From Candidatus Parcubacteria bacterium (lineage in GTDB: Bacteria; Patescibacteria; Paceibacteria; UBA6257; HR35), in NCBI GenBank assembly GCA_026004535.1, contig BPJI01000001.1:62001-126000 (forward strand): a stretch of DNA of 64,000 bases, written 5' to 3'. Shown here piece by piece: positions 17,501 to 25,105 of the stretch. Both the position numbers and the translations under genes were made by a program. Each line of letters begins with the position of its first letter. Within the stretch, counting starts at the first letter, position 1. The notes beneath the pieces are model-generated. The model was not told the origin of the DNA and did not search any database. It saw only the letters and a program-made list of their open reading frames with translations.

Positions 17501-18579
17501 TAAACTCCTTGTTTTTTTATTTTTTTAATTAATTCATTATCTTTTAATTTTTCTAGAGCCTTGATTTCAATTTGCCTAACTCTTTCTCGGGTAATACCAA
17601 AAATTTTACCAATGTCTTCTAAAGTATACATTGTTCCATCTTCTAAGCCATATCTCAAACTGATAACTTGTCTTTCCCTTGGGCTTAGGCTTTGAATTGC
17701 TTTTTTTAATTGTTCTCTCAAAATAGCTAAGGCGGCTGTTCTTTCTGGTGTCATTTCCGAAGTATCAGGTATTAATTCTTTTAGCAATGATTCGCCCTCG
17801 CCAATAGGTGTTTCCAAGGAAATTGTATCAGGTACATATTTTAAAAGTCTTTGAACTTTTTGCGGTGGCAAACCAACTTCAGCAGCCAATTCTTCAGGAG
17901 TTGGCTCGCGATCTAAGATTGTCGCTAATTTTTTTCTGGCCTTATTTAAACGATATAAAGTTTCAACAACGTGAACAGGCAATCTGATTGTTCTTGCTTG
18001 ATCAGATAAAGCTCGAGAAATGGCTTGCCTTATCCACCAGGTAGCAAAAGTTGAAAATTTAAAGCCGCGCCGCCAATCAAAACGATCAACAGCCTTAATC
18101 AAGCCAGCATTACCTTCTTGAATCAAATCCAAAAATGTTAAGCCTTTACTTCGGCCGATGTATTTTTTGGCAATACTGACAACCAATCTTAAATTAGATT
18201 TAATTAATCTTTCTCTAGCCTCTAAATCTCCCTTAGCTGCTTTTTTAGCTAATTTTTTTTCTTCTTCAGGAGTAAGCAAAGGGTATTTACTGATTTCGCT
18301 TAAATATCTTTGAGTTGCGTCAGACAAGCTTTCTTCATCAATTGATTCTCTTTTACCTTCTTCCCAAAGCTCGCCTGTGCTTTTAAGTTCAATACCGCTT
18401 GTTTCCAATCTTTCATAGATTTTATCCAAAATATCAATATTTTCTTCAACATTAGGGAACAAATATAAAATCTCATCTTCAGTCACAAAACCTCTTTCTT
18501 TACCTTTGGCAATCAAGGATTTAATTTTCTCTTCAATAATCTCCTCTTTAGTTTTAATTTTTTTTTCTTTTTTATGCAT
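17500..18579 (-). CDS. rpoD: Principal RNA polymerase sigma factor (sigma-70 type)
   Basis: 359 residues with all main sigma-70 regions. Region 1.2 is DATQRYLSEISKYPLLTPEEE. Region 2 is KSNLRLVVSIAKKYIGRS, GLTFLDLIQEGNAGLIKAVDRFDW, and FKFSTFATWWIRQAI, which reads the -10 box. Region 3 is followed by region 4, with LSPRERQVISLRYGL and the helix-turn-helix TLEDIGKIFGITRERVRQIE that reads the -35 box. An N-terminal helical domain of about 80 residues is the region 1.1-like part. TTGACA/TATAAT-type promoters in this window (hsp20, 3D-domain gene, RNase P RNA) fit such a factor. It overlaps dnaG by 8 bp: a modern version of the dnaG-rpoD macromolecular synthesis operon. Confidence 0.96.
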   Translation of the reverse strand: MHKKEKKIKTKEEIIEEKIKSLIAKGKERGFVTEDEILYLFPNVEENIDILDKIYERLETSGIELKSTGELWEEGKRESIDEESLSDATQRYLSEISKYPLLTPEEEKKLAKKAAKGDLEARERLIKSNLRLVVSIAKKYIGRSKGLTFLDLIQEGNAGLIKAVDRFDWRRGFKFSTFATWWIRQAISRALSDQARTIRLPVHVVETLYRLNKARKKLATILDREPTPEELAAEVGLPPQKVQRLLKYVPDTISLETPIGEGESLLKELIPDTSEMTPERTAALAILREQLKKAIQSLSPRERQVISLRYGLEDGTMYTLEDIGKIFGITRERVRQIEIKALEKLKDNELIKKIKKQGV

Positions 18580-20413
18580 TTTTACTTATCTTTCTTAATT
18601 CCTGAGCTATATTTTTAATCTCATTTAATATTTTAACTGATTCATCCTCATTGGCAAATTTCAATTTTTCATTCAATTGCTTAATATTTTTCTTCAAAAA
18701 CAATATTTTTAAATTTTTAACTGTTCTCTCCAGTTCTTTTTTCAAATTTAGATTGGTTGTTAAGTAAAAATTTTTTGTCATTTCTAGATAATTAAATTCT
18801 TCTTCGTCGAGTTTATTTTCTAAAACCTTTAAAAATAATTGTTTAAATTTTTCTGATAGATATAAGGTAAAATCTTTAATATCATGCTGAACAAACAGAA
18901 CTGACGCTGAACTATCTGAATTATTTTTAGACGCAGAACTACACTGAACTGACTCAGAACTGTCGGGACTTTTCTGTGAGTTCTGTGTTAGTTCAGTAAG
19001 TTCTGCGGTAGTACTTTTTTGTAAGTTCTGTGTGAGTTCTGTATAATTCTGCTTATTTAACAAAGTATAAATTAAAGAAATTGCTCTTAAAGAAAATTTT
19101 TCTTCTAATGTCTTCTCTTCGCTTAAATTACTAATTTTTTCTCGAGGCAAATTGATTTCTCTACGTAAACTATCAGGTAAATTTTTTAGTTCTTTTTCTA
19201 AAAATGATTTGTCAATGTTTAATTTAACTGAAAGTTGATTTAAATAATTATCAATTTCAATGGCTGAAAGATTTTTTATTTGAGGCAAAAATATGGCTAA
19301 AATTTTTCCTTTGTCTTGATAATTATTTAAAAGATAATTTAATAAATAATCTTCAAACTTTTCTTCACTAATGTCTGCGTTAGTCCGCGTGTAGTCTGTA
19401 TTAGTCTGGATTTTGCCAAAATATTCTCCCAAATCCTTTCCTGGATATATCAATCTAAATGTTTTAAAACCTAATTGCTGAGCCATTAAATTAGCTCTTA
19501 AACTCGCCTTAAAACCAGCTTCATCATTATCAAAAGCTAAAATTAAATTGGATGCATATTTTTTTAGTTTTCTTAAATGATCTTCAGTTAAAGCCGAACC
19601 AGAAACAGCAACTATATTTTTTAAATTGTTCTGCCAAGCTAAAAGAAAATCAAATTGGCCTTCGACTAAGATTATTTTTTTATCAACTAAGATATATTCC
19701 TTAGCAAAATAAAGACCATAAAGAAATTGAGATTTCTTAAAAATTAATGTTTCAGGTGTATTTAGGTATTTTGGTCCAGGGAAATTGTCAGGAAAAATTC
19801 TACCAGTAAAACCAACTAATTTGCCCTTTTCATCTCTTAAAGGGAAAATTATTCTTGATTGAAAACGATCAAAATTTTGGTTATCAATTAGGCCTGCTTT
19901 TTTAATTAATTCATAACTGTAGCCTTGGGAATATAAATAATCTCTTAATAAAGTATGACCTGGCGAAAAACCAATTTCAAAAAAATTAATTATTTCTTTT
20001 TTCAATCCTCGTTTTAATAAATAATCTAGAACCTCTTCATTTTTCTTTAATTCTTGGCGAAAGAACTTTAAAGCTGAATAATTAATTTCCAAAACTTCTT
20101 TTTCCTCCTTTAAACTTTTAAACTTTTCTCCTTTTAAACTTCCAGTATCGATACCATATTCTTCTTTGATTTTTTCTAAAACTTGTGCGTAATTTAAATT
20201 TTCGATTTGCATTAAAAATTTAATTACATCACCGCCTACAGAACAACCAAAACATTTAAAAATTTGCATCTCGGGCGAAACATAAAAAGATGGTTTTGTT
20301 TCTTTATGAAAAGGACAAAGACCACTATAGTACTTACCAGCTCTTTTTAATTTGACATAACGACTGACAACCTCAACGATATCTAATCTGTTTTTAATTT
20401 CTTCAATGTTCAT
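18572..20413 (-). CDS. dnaG: DNA primase DnaG with repeat-derived insertions
   Basis: Primase that makes RNA primers for replication. The N-terminal CHC2 zinc domain shows CPFHKETKPSFYVSP...FKCFGC (residues 33-57). The catalytic core has FGRxIFP-like FQSRIIFPLRDEKGKLVGFTGRI, and the Toprim motifs are KKIILVEGQFDFLLAW and LILAFDNDEAGFKA. The C-terminal helicase-binding part is poorly conserved. Two low-complexity stretches, about residues 335-347 (Asn/Thr-rich) and 454-509 (Ser/Thr/Gln-rich), are encoded by tandem short-word DNA repeats and do not look like normal DnaG sequence. They keep the frame. Length 613 is normal for the family. It overlaps the VirD4-like gene by 11 bp and rpoD by 8 bp. 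Confidence 0.95.
   Translation of the reverse strand: MNIEEIKNRLDIVEVVSRYVKLKRAGKYYSGLCPFHKETKPSFYVSPEMQIFKCFGCSVGGDVIKFLMQIENLNYAQVLEKIKEEYGIDTGSLKGEKFKSLKEEKEVLEINYSALKFFRQELKKNEEVLDYLLKRGLKKEIINFFEIGFSPGHTLLRDYLYSQGYSYELIKKAGLIDNQNFDRFQSRIIFPLRDEKGKLVGFTGRIFPDNFPGPKYLNTPETLIFKKSQFLYGLYFAKEYILVDKKIILVEGQFDFLLAWQNNLKNIVAVSGSALTEDHLRKLKKYASNLILAFDNDEAGFKASLRANLMAQQLGFKTFRLIYPGKDLGEYFGKIQTNTDYTRTNADISEEKFEDYLLNYLLNNYQDKGKILAIFLPQIKNLSAIEIDNYLNQLSVKLNIDKSFLEKELKNLPDSLRREINLPREKISNLSEEKTLEEKFSLRAISLIYTLLNKQNYTELTQNLQKSTTAELTELTQNSQKSPDSSESVQCSSASKNNSDSSASVLFVQHDIKDFTLYLSEKFKQLFLKVLENKLDEEEFNYLEMTKNFYLTTNLNLKKELERTVKNLKILFLKKNIKQLNEKLKFANEDESVKILNEIKNIAQELRKISKNA
18887..19052 (+). repeat. Mirror word repeat inside dnaG (CWGAACT words, then AGTTCWG words)
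   Basis: On the plus strand the first half contains CTGAAC, CAGAACT, CTGAACT, CTGAATT, GCAGAACT, CTGAACT and CAGAACT, separated mostly by 2-4 bp. After GACTTTTCTG the second half contains AGTTCTG, AGTTCAG, AGTTCTG, AGTTCTG, AGTTCTG and AATTCTG with 2-4 bp spacers. The second half is the reverse complement pattern of the first, so the DNA or mRNA can form a long imperfect hairpin. It encodes about residues 454-509 of DnaG without breaking the frame. Confidence 0.85.
19373..19409 (+). repeat. Second short-word repeat inside dnaG (GTCTGCG words)
   Basis: Words GTCTGCG, GTCCGCG, GTCTG and GTCTGG are separated by 3-5 bp in one orientation only. They encode an Asn/Thr-rich stretch near DnaG residues 335-347. 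Similar words (TGTCCGCGG, CTGTCTGCG, CCGCG-TA-GGTCAGCG) occur at 16387-16398, 29248-29263 and 36504-36544. Confidence 0.7.
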
Positions 20414-21893
20414 TGCTTAATTTTTTTAAAATGTCGTCTAAATTTTTATTTTTTTGATTTATTTCCTTCTTTTTTTCAATAACTATTTCTGCCTCAATCG
20501 CTTTCTTTAAAGAAATACCCGTCTTTGTTCTTTCACTACATTCATCACAGATATTTTCACCCGAAGAAAGAAAAGGCTGACGACATTCTAAACAATAAAC
20601 AACTTCTTTACCTTCTTTTTTTACTTGAGTAAAAACTTTAGCAATTCTACCTTCAACCAAACTTCTTCTTTTGGTATATTTTAGATGATTGAGATTAATT
20701 ATTTCATCTTTAAAAGAAATTTCTGGCTTCATGATTGGAGGTAATGTTTTGGCTAAAAATGGATTAGTTGGTTTACCATCAACCAATAATTTAACATAAA
20801 CATAATAAGAAGGCAAATTAACCAAATCGTCAATTTTGACTAAATTAGCAAACTCTTTACTAAAAATTTCAGCATCATTTGCTCCTAGACGAAAAACGAT
20901 AAAAGTACCAACATTACCAAAAACAGCCTTGATAATTTCTTCAGGCACTTGATCTAAATATTGATGAGCTAAAATTAAACTTAGATGATATTTTCTAGCT
21001 TCAGATAAAATATTAATGAACGATTCAGTAGCAAAATTTTGAAATTCATCAATATAAAGGTAAAAGTTTTTTCTTTGTTCTTCAGGGAGATCAACTCGAC
21101 TCATAGCTGCTAATTGAAATTTGGTAATCAAAAGACCACCTAAAAGCCTTGATGTTTCCTCACCAATGGCACCAACAGAAAGATTAGCTAAAAATATTTT
21201 GCCTTCATCCATAATGTTTCTTAAATCAAAAGCTGACTCTGACTGGCCAATTATATTTCTGATTAAAGGATTGGTAATAAATTGACCAATTTTATTTTGA
21301 ATTGGAGCAATAGCTTCAGTTCTAAATTGTAGATGATATTTACTAAATTCTTGTGTCCAAAAAGCTTTAACAACTTCATCTTTCAAATTACCAACAACCT
21401 GCTTTCTAAATTTATCATCAGCAAGCATTCGGCTAACATCGAGCAAGGTCGAATTTGGCCATTCTAAAAGAGCCAACAAAGTATTGGTCAAAATATATTC
21501 CATTCTGGCTGACCAAGCATCAACCCAAATTTTTTTAAAGATTGAAAGCAAACTAATGGCAGTTACATGTCTATGTTCCCACGCAACTTTTTCTAAAGGA
21601 TTAAAAGCTATTGGGTGATTAACATCTGTTGGATTAAAATAGATCACATCATCGATTCTTTCTTTGGGAATATAATCTAAAATTCTTTGAACACTATCAC
21701 CATGAGGATCTAAAAAAGCTAAACCATTATTGTTTTGAATATCAAAATTCATCATATTTTCTAATAAAGTAGTCTTTCCTTGACCCGTCTTACCAATAAT
21801 ATAAATATGTCTTAATCTATCTTTGTCCTTAATGCCAAATCTTGATTCTTTACCTCTAAAAGTCAAAATACCGAGAGGCAAAATTCTTTCCAT
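20403..21893 (-). CDS. VirD4/TraD-like coupling ATPase
   Basis: The 496-residue P-loop ATPase is of the type IV coupling-protein/HerA class. Walker A is IIGKTGQGKTTLLENM near residue 33, then FLDPHGDSVQRIL, Walker B FYLYIDEFQNFATESF near residue 280, and the arginine/sensor region LSEARKYHLSLILAHQYLDQVPE. The C-terminal 60 residues hold a Cys4 zinc ribbon (CLECRQPF...CDECSER). There is no N-terminal membrane segment; the neighbouring gene 21901-23223 supplies a membrane protein and may act as its anchor. It is the likely partner of the VirB4 system at 4.6-15 kb, or a DNA pump of unknown role. It lies in one operon with dnaG, rpoD and dnaX. Confidence 0.88.
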   Translation of the reverse strand: MERILPLGILTFRGKESRFGIKDKDRLRHIYIIGKTGQGKTTLLENMMNFDIQNNNGLAFLDPHGDSVQRILDYIPKERIDDVIYFNPTDVNHPIAFNPLEKVAWEHRHVTAISLLSIFKKIWVDAWSARMEYILTNTLLALLEWPNSTLLDVSRMLADDKFRKQVVGNLKDEVVKAFWTQEFSKYHLQFRTEAIAPIQNKIGQFITNPLIRNIIGQSESAFDLRNIMDEGKIFLANLSVGAIGEETSRLLGGLLITKFQLAAMSRVDLPEEQRKNFYLYIDEFQNFATESFINILSEARKYHLSLILAHQYLDQVPEEIIKAVFGNVGTFIVFRLGANDAEIFSKEFANLVKIDDLVNLPSYYVYVKLLVDGKPTNPFLAKTLPPIMKPEISFKDEIINLNHLKYTKRRSLVEGRIAKVFTQVKKEGKEVVYCLECRQPFLSSGENICDECSERTKTGISLKKAIEAEIVIEKKKEINQKNKNLDDILKKLSNEH

Positions 21894-21900
21894 AAATTAA

Positions 21901-23223
21901 TTATAATTCTGGTAAAGGAATCTCGGGCGAGGGCGGTATTTCTCTAACAGGGGTTCTTTCAATACCTGAAGGAGGAACAAATTCCATAGGTGGGTGAAAG
22001 AGCGTAGCTAATTCTTCGCTGTTTAAAATAAAGGCTGAATCCAAATTTTTGGGTTTTAATTTATTTTTAATCCTTTGGGGTAATGCTGGTAGTCGATAAC
22101 CTTTAAAATAAGCATATTCTCTTCTTTTAATAAGAAAAATTCTTTTAGGCGACATTTTGGCCGCAGACATTGTTAAGGGGTAAAGACTGAAACCATTCAA
22201 ATCTTCGGTTGAGAAATTTTTCAACGTACTTGAAATTAAAGCAATAATAGATTGTTTTTCTTTGTTAAAAATATCCTTAGTAGCTAAATAGCTTATTCTG
22301 AAATTACACCAAAAACCCAATTTTCCTAATTTTTGCTGGATTAATTCCAAGACCCTTCTTTCGCCTGGGGTCAATTTTTGAATATTAAATTCTTCTTTGG
22401 ATTTTTCTTCTTTTGTTTTCCAAGTAGGTTGACGAAACGGTGCTAACAAAAGATTAAAGATAAATTCTCTAACCTCTTCCCAGATACTTTGTTCTTTTTC
22501 TTCTTTTTTACCTATCATCTTATTTACTATCTTTTGACCTCTCTCAATCCATTTTTTACCATGTTCTGAATTATCAGGAGTCGTAGGCAAAACAAATATT
22601 TGAAAAATTAACCATTCTTTATTGGAAATTTGCCAAGCAGCTTCGGAGAAAGTTGTTAAAGGATCAATTTGTTGTTCTTTAGGTAAATATTCTAAAACAG
22701 AAAATGTTTTTATGGGGTAAGCATCTTCTTTATTTAAACGAGCATCGAAAATTTCGCCATCGAAAAGTGAATTAGGAATAGCTGGAGGGAAAAAGCCAAG
22801 AGGGTCTTCTGAGTCAATAAACTGAATCTGTGGATATTGGGAATAAAACCTTGTTTTAATAAATTCCTTTAATTCGCTGGGAAAGCGAATAAAAAATCTT
22901 AATTTACCGTCATGAGCAATAATTAAAAATGTATAACTTACAGGAACGAATCCCTTAATTTTTAGATTATACCAGGTAAGATCAGTTTCTGGATCAGGAT
23001 GAATTGAATGTAAAGAATTAAAAACCTCTTCCATAGCTCTGGGATTACGAGTTATGCCTGAAGGGAATTTAATTTCTAAAAAGCTCCATTTCAACTGTTT
23101 AAGATATAAAGATCTTTTATAGCCCGTATATTTATCCCATAAAATTTGGAAAAATAGGATTGGTAAAAAAAACCACCAGAAATCAAAGAGAAATCTTAAA
23201 ATGAAAGTAATTGGATCAATCAT
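21901..23223 (-). CDS. Membrane-anchored partner of the VirD4-like ATPase
   Basis: A 440-residue protein with an N-terminal membrane segment (FLFDFWWFFLPILFFQILW, about 12-30), then a large cytoplasmic region with LKWSFLEIKFPSGITRNPRAMEEVFNSLHS, a pattern found in a widespread but uncharacterised Patescibacteria family that sits next to TraD-like ATPases. The C-terminus is Pro/Glu-rich (VREIPPSPEIPLPEL). It ends 7 bp before the ATPase gene and overlaps the upstream regulator gene by 8 bp. The role as membrane platform for the coupling ATPase is inferred from the constant pairing and from the missing anchor in the ATPase. Confidence 0.75.
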   Translation of the reverse strand: MIDPITFILRFLFDFWWFFLPILFFQILWDKYTGYKRSLYLKQLKWSFLEIKFPSGITRNPRAMEEVFNSLHSIHPDPETDLTWYNLKIKGFVPVSYTFLIIAHDGKLRFFIRFPSELKEFIKTRFYSQYPQIQFIDSEDPLGFFPPAIPNSLFDGEIFDARLNKEDAYPIKTFSVLEYLPKEQQIDPLTTFSEAAWQISNKEWLIFQIFVLPTTPDNSEHGKKWIERGQKIVNKMIGKKEEKEQSIWEEVREFIFNLLLAPFRQPTWKTKEEKSKEEFNIQKLTPGERRVLELIQQKLGKLGFWCNFRISYLATKDIFNKEKQSIIALISSTLKNFSTEDLNGFSLYPLTMSAAKMSPKRIFLIKRREYAYFKGYRLPALPQRIKNKLKPKNLDSAFILNSEELATLFHPPMEFVPPSGIERTPVREIPPSPEIPLPEL

Positions 23224-24091
23224 TTTTTAAAACATAAACTCCTGGTTTAATTAAAACAAATTCATTATGTTTAATCAGTTCATTTCTGATTGAATTTGGA
23301 TTATAGGTTTTGTGCCAGTAGTAATGAATTGATTCATCTTCCACTTTAGCTAATTGATGTAATTTCTGGTAAATTTCTTTAAAATGCATCGGTCTTCTCT
23401 CTAATTTAAAAATTAAATAAATTTTATCTTTTAAACAACGAGGGGTAATAAAATTATGATTCTTAACGCCCCAAAAATTAAACGGGTTTTTGCCAATATT
23501 TTTTAAAATTTTTAAAAAATCAATTAGATCATCATAACCTGGATTTATGTTAAAATGTTTTTTAATTTCCTTTAGAATTAAAGCTAAAATTTTCTCTTCA
23601 GGATAAACCTCTCTGCTGTCTAAAAAGGTAAGATAAATTTTTTTAAGTAAATGGAGACTGAATTGATAAATTTTTTCATTTTCAGCATAAAAATCGTCAA
23701 GATAATCATCGTTTTGATAATAAATTATTTCCTCTGAAAAAAGACTAAAAAATTTAAAGATTTTAATTTCTTGAAAAGAAAAATCAAGTTTTTGATCAAG
23801 AAAGTAAAAGAATGTTTTCCCTCGACGAACTCCAATTGGTTTTAAAAACTTTTTAGATTGTTTAATGATTTTACTTACTTCTTTATTTTTTTTAATTAAA
23901 GGGATAATTTTATTTAAAGCATTTTCTTGAATTTGTCTTATCCTCTCACGGGTTACATTATAATCATTTCCTAACTCTTCTAATGTTTCTTCCTCGCCTT
24001 CTAGACCAAATCTTCTGATAAGAATATCTTTTTCCCTCTGATTTAGACATGAAAAGACATCGCTTAATATTTTTGTCAAGTTCATAATCAT
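23216..24091 (-). CDS. Sigma-70 region 4 fused to HARE-HTH-like domain (transcription factor)
   Basis: 291 residues. The N-terminus is a sigma region 4: LNQREKDILIRRFGLEGEEETLEELGNDYNVTRERIRQIQENAL, including the complete -35-reading helix-turn-helix. There is no region 2, so it cannot melt a promoter alone. The middle (75-210) is helical and unassigned. The C-terminus, RRPMHFKEIYQKL...NSIRNELIKHNEFVLIKPGVYVL, matches the winged HARE-HTH fold known from RNA polymerase delta subunit and chromatin-linked proteins. It is the first gene of the operon leading to the VirD4-like ATPase, dnaG, rpoD and dnaX, and may regulate it. A terminator separates it from the gene at 24166. Confidence 0.8.
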   Translation of the reverse strand: MIMNLTKILSDVFSCLNQREKDILIRRFGLEGEEETLEELGNDYNVTRERIRQIQENALNKIIPLIKKNKEVSKIIKQSKKFLKPIGVRRGKTFFYFLDQKLDFSFQEIKIFKFFSLFSEEIIYYQNDDYLDDFYAENEKIYQFSLHLLKKIYLTFLDSREVYPEEKILALILKEIKKHFNINPGYDDLIDFLKILKNIGKNPFNFWGVKNHNFITPRCLKDKIYLIFKLERRPMHFKEIYQKLHQLAKVEDESIHYYWHKTYNPNSIRNELIKHNEFVLIKPGVYVLKND

Positions 24092-24120
24092 ATTATATCA
24101 AAAATTTTCTTAAATTAAAA

Positions 24121-24144
24121 CCCCCGCTGTAAGCGGGGGTTTTA
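24121..24144. terminator. Rho-independent terminator, usable in both directions
   Basis: Stem CCCCCGCT / AGCGGGGG (24121-24128 and 24132-24139) with a 3 nt loop, preceded by AAAA and followed by TTTT. On the minus strand it ends transcription of the small membrane protein gene 24166-24381, 25 bp downstream of its stop, and would shield the following operon. Confidence 0.9.
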
Positions 24145-24165
24145 ATAATTATTTTTTTGACTAAA

Positions 24166-24381
24166 TTATAGTGTTGGTGTTGCTGATGGTGGTACTTCGG
24201 ACTCTGGTGTTGGTGGTAAATCTGGTGTTGGTGGTAATTCAGGTGCTGGTGGTACCATAGGTGTTGGTTCAGGAGTTGGTGTTGTTGAACCTGGCGCTCC
24301 ACCTCTTTTTACAAACCAATAAGTAACTAGACCCAAGACCAAAAGAATAACGACAACAATTATTATATTTTTTTGATTCAT
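24166..24381 (-). CDS. Small membrane protein with Pro/Thr-rich exposed tail
   Basis: 71 residues: a single membrane helix (IIIVVVILLVLGLVTYWFV) then an uncharged repetitive tail of TPEPTP, PPAPELPPTP and similar units. The tail is typical of wall-spanning linkers, so the protein is probably an anchor or spacer exposed at the surface. It has its own terminator downstream. No family is recognised. Confidence 0.7.
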   Translation of the reverse strand: MNQKNIIIVVVILLVLGLVTYWFVKRGGAPGSTTPTPEPTPMVPPAPELPPTPDLPPTPESEVPPSATPTL

Positions 24382-24485
24382 TTTAAAGATCCTAATTTTA
24401 AATTACGACCATTAATTATGTATTATGTTATAATTTTATCATAAATATTTAAAAAGTCAAAATTGAATCTGTGGAAAACTAGTTA

Positions 24486-24602
24486 ATGAAAAATCTGTTT
24501 TTATTTATTATTTTCGTAATTATTATAATTCTATACGTCTGGATCTTTTCCAACCCTACTCTCTATTTTGAATTTTTAAAAATTATTGAAAAAATAAAAT
24601 AA
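24486..24602 (+). CDS. 38-residue single-helix membrane peptide
   Basis: A short frame from ATG 24486 to TAA 24600-24602: one strong membrane helix (LFLFIIFVIIIILYVWIF) followed by a short amphipathic tail ending EKIK. It fills much of the 316 bp gap before hsp20. Its stop codon falls at the edge of the CIRCE-like operator, so it would not belong to the heat-shock transcript. Small hydrophobic frames also arise by chance in AT-rich DNA. Confidence 0.4.
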   Translation: MKNLFLFIIFVIIIILYVWIFSNPTLYFEFLKIIEKIK

Positions 24603-24629
24603 TTATCACTCTTGACATTAAGGTGATAA
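24603..24629 (+). promoter_or_regulatory. CIRCE-like operator (HrcA site)
   Basis: Inverted repeat TTATCACTC-N9-AGGTGATAA. The known CIRCE element is TTAGCACTC-N9-GAGTGCTAA; the spacing of 9 is exact and the arms differ at few positions. It covers the -35 box of the hsp20 promoter, as expected for a repressor site. The second gene of the operon encodes an HrcA-like protein, which would be the ligand. Confidence 0.8.
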
Positions 24630-24640
24630 TTTGATATAAT
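24612..24640 (+). promoter_or_regulatory. Promoter of the heat-shock operon
   Basis: Consensus sigma-70 boxes TTGACA (24612-24617) and TATAAT (24635-24640) with 17 bp spacing. The -35 box lies within the spacer of the CIRCE-like operator. The transcript would start near 24647 and carry a leader of about 50 nt before the hsp20 ATG. Confidence 0.88.
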
Positions 24641-24697
24641 ATTAATAAATTTTAAAGCTGACTAAGCTTAAGGTCGCATTAGGATTTAATTTAAAAC

Positions 24698-25105
24698 ATG
24701 GCCTTTCTTAGAAAGTGGGAACCATTCAGAGAATTAATCGAAAGATTCTTCGAGGAAGATTTTGATTTTCCTTTTTCCCCAAGATTAGCTACTGATGTTT
24801 ATGAAACTGATAAGGATATTGTTGTTGAAATGAACGTACCTGGGTATAAAAAGGAAGATATTAAAATTTCTTTTCAAGATGGTTATTTAAAGATCGAAGG
24901 TAAAGCAAATGAAGAGAAAGAAGAAAAAGAAAAAAATTATTGGCGCAAAGAAATTAGAAGGGGATCATTTGTTAGGGTCATTCCTTTACCTAAAGAGGTT
25001 GATTCTAAAAAAGCCAAAGCAACATTTAAAGATGGAATTTTAACAATTTCTTTACCGAAGGTTGAAGAGGAAAAAGAGACTGGTGAAGAGATTAAGATCG
25101 AATAA
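24698..25105 (+). CDS. Small heat shock protein Hsp20
   Basis: A 135-residue ATP-independent holdase with an alpha-crystallin domain: DVYETDKDIVVEMNVPGYKKEDIKISF, YWRKEIRRGSFVRVIPLP and the closing FKDGILTISLPK. The short N-terminal arm begins MAFLRKWEPFRELIERFFEED. It is first gene of the operon hsp20-hrcA-grpE-dnaK-dnaJ-rpsT behind a CIRCE-like site, so it should be heat-induced. The stop overlaps the hrcA start. Confidence 0.94.
   Translation: MAFLRKWEPFRELIERFFEEDFDFPFSPRLATDVYETDKDIVVEMNVPGYKKEDIKISFQDGYLKIEGKANEEKEEKEKNYWRKEIRRGSFVRVIPLPKEVDSKKAKATFKDGILTISLPKVEEEKETGEEIKIE

Noticed and set aside
24093..24302. His/Gln-rich minus-strand frame
   Set aside because: Frame-shifted shadow of the Pro-rich tail of the gene at 24166-24381 running through the terminator.
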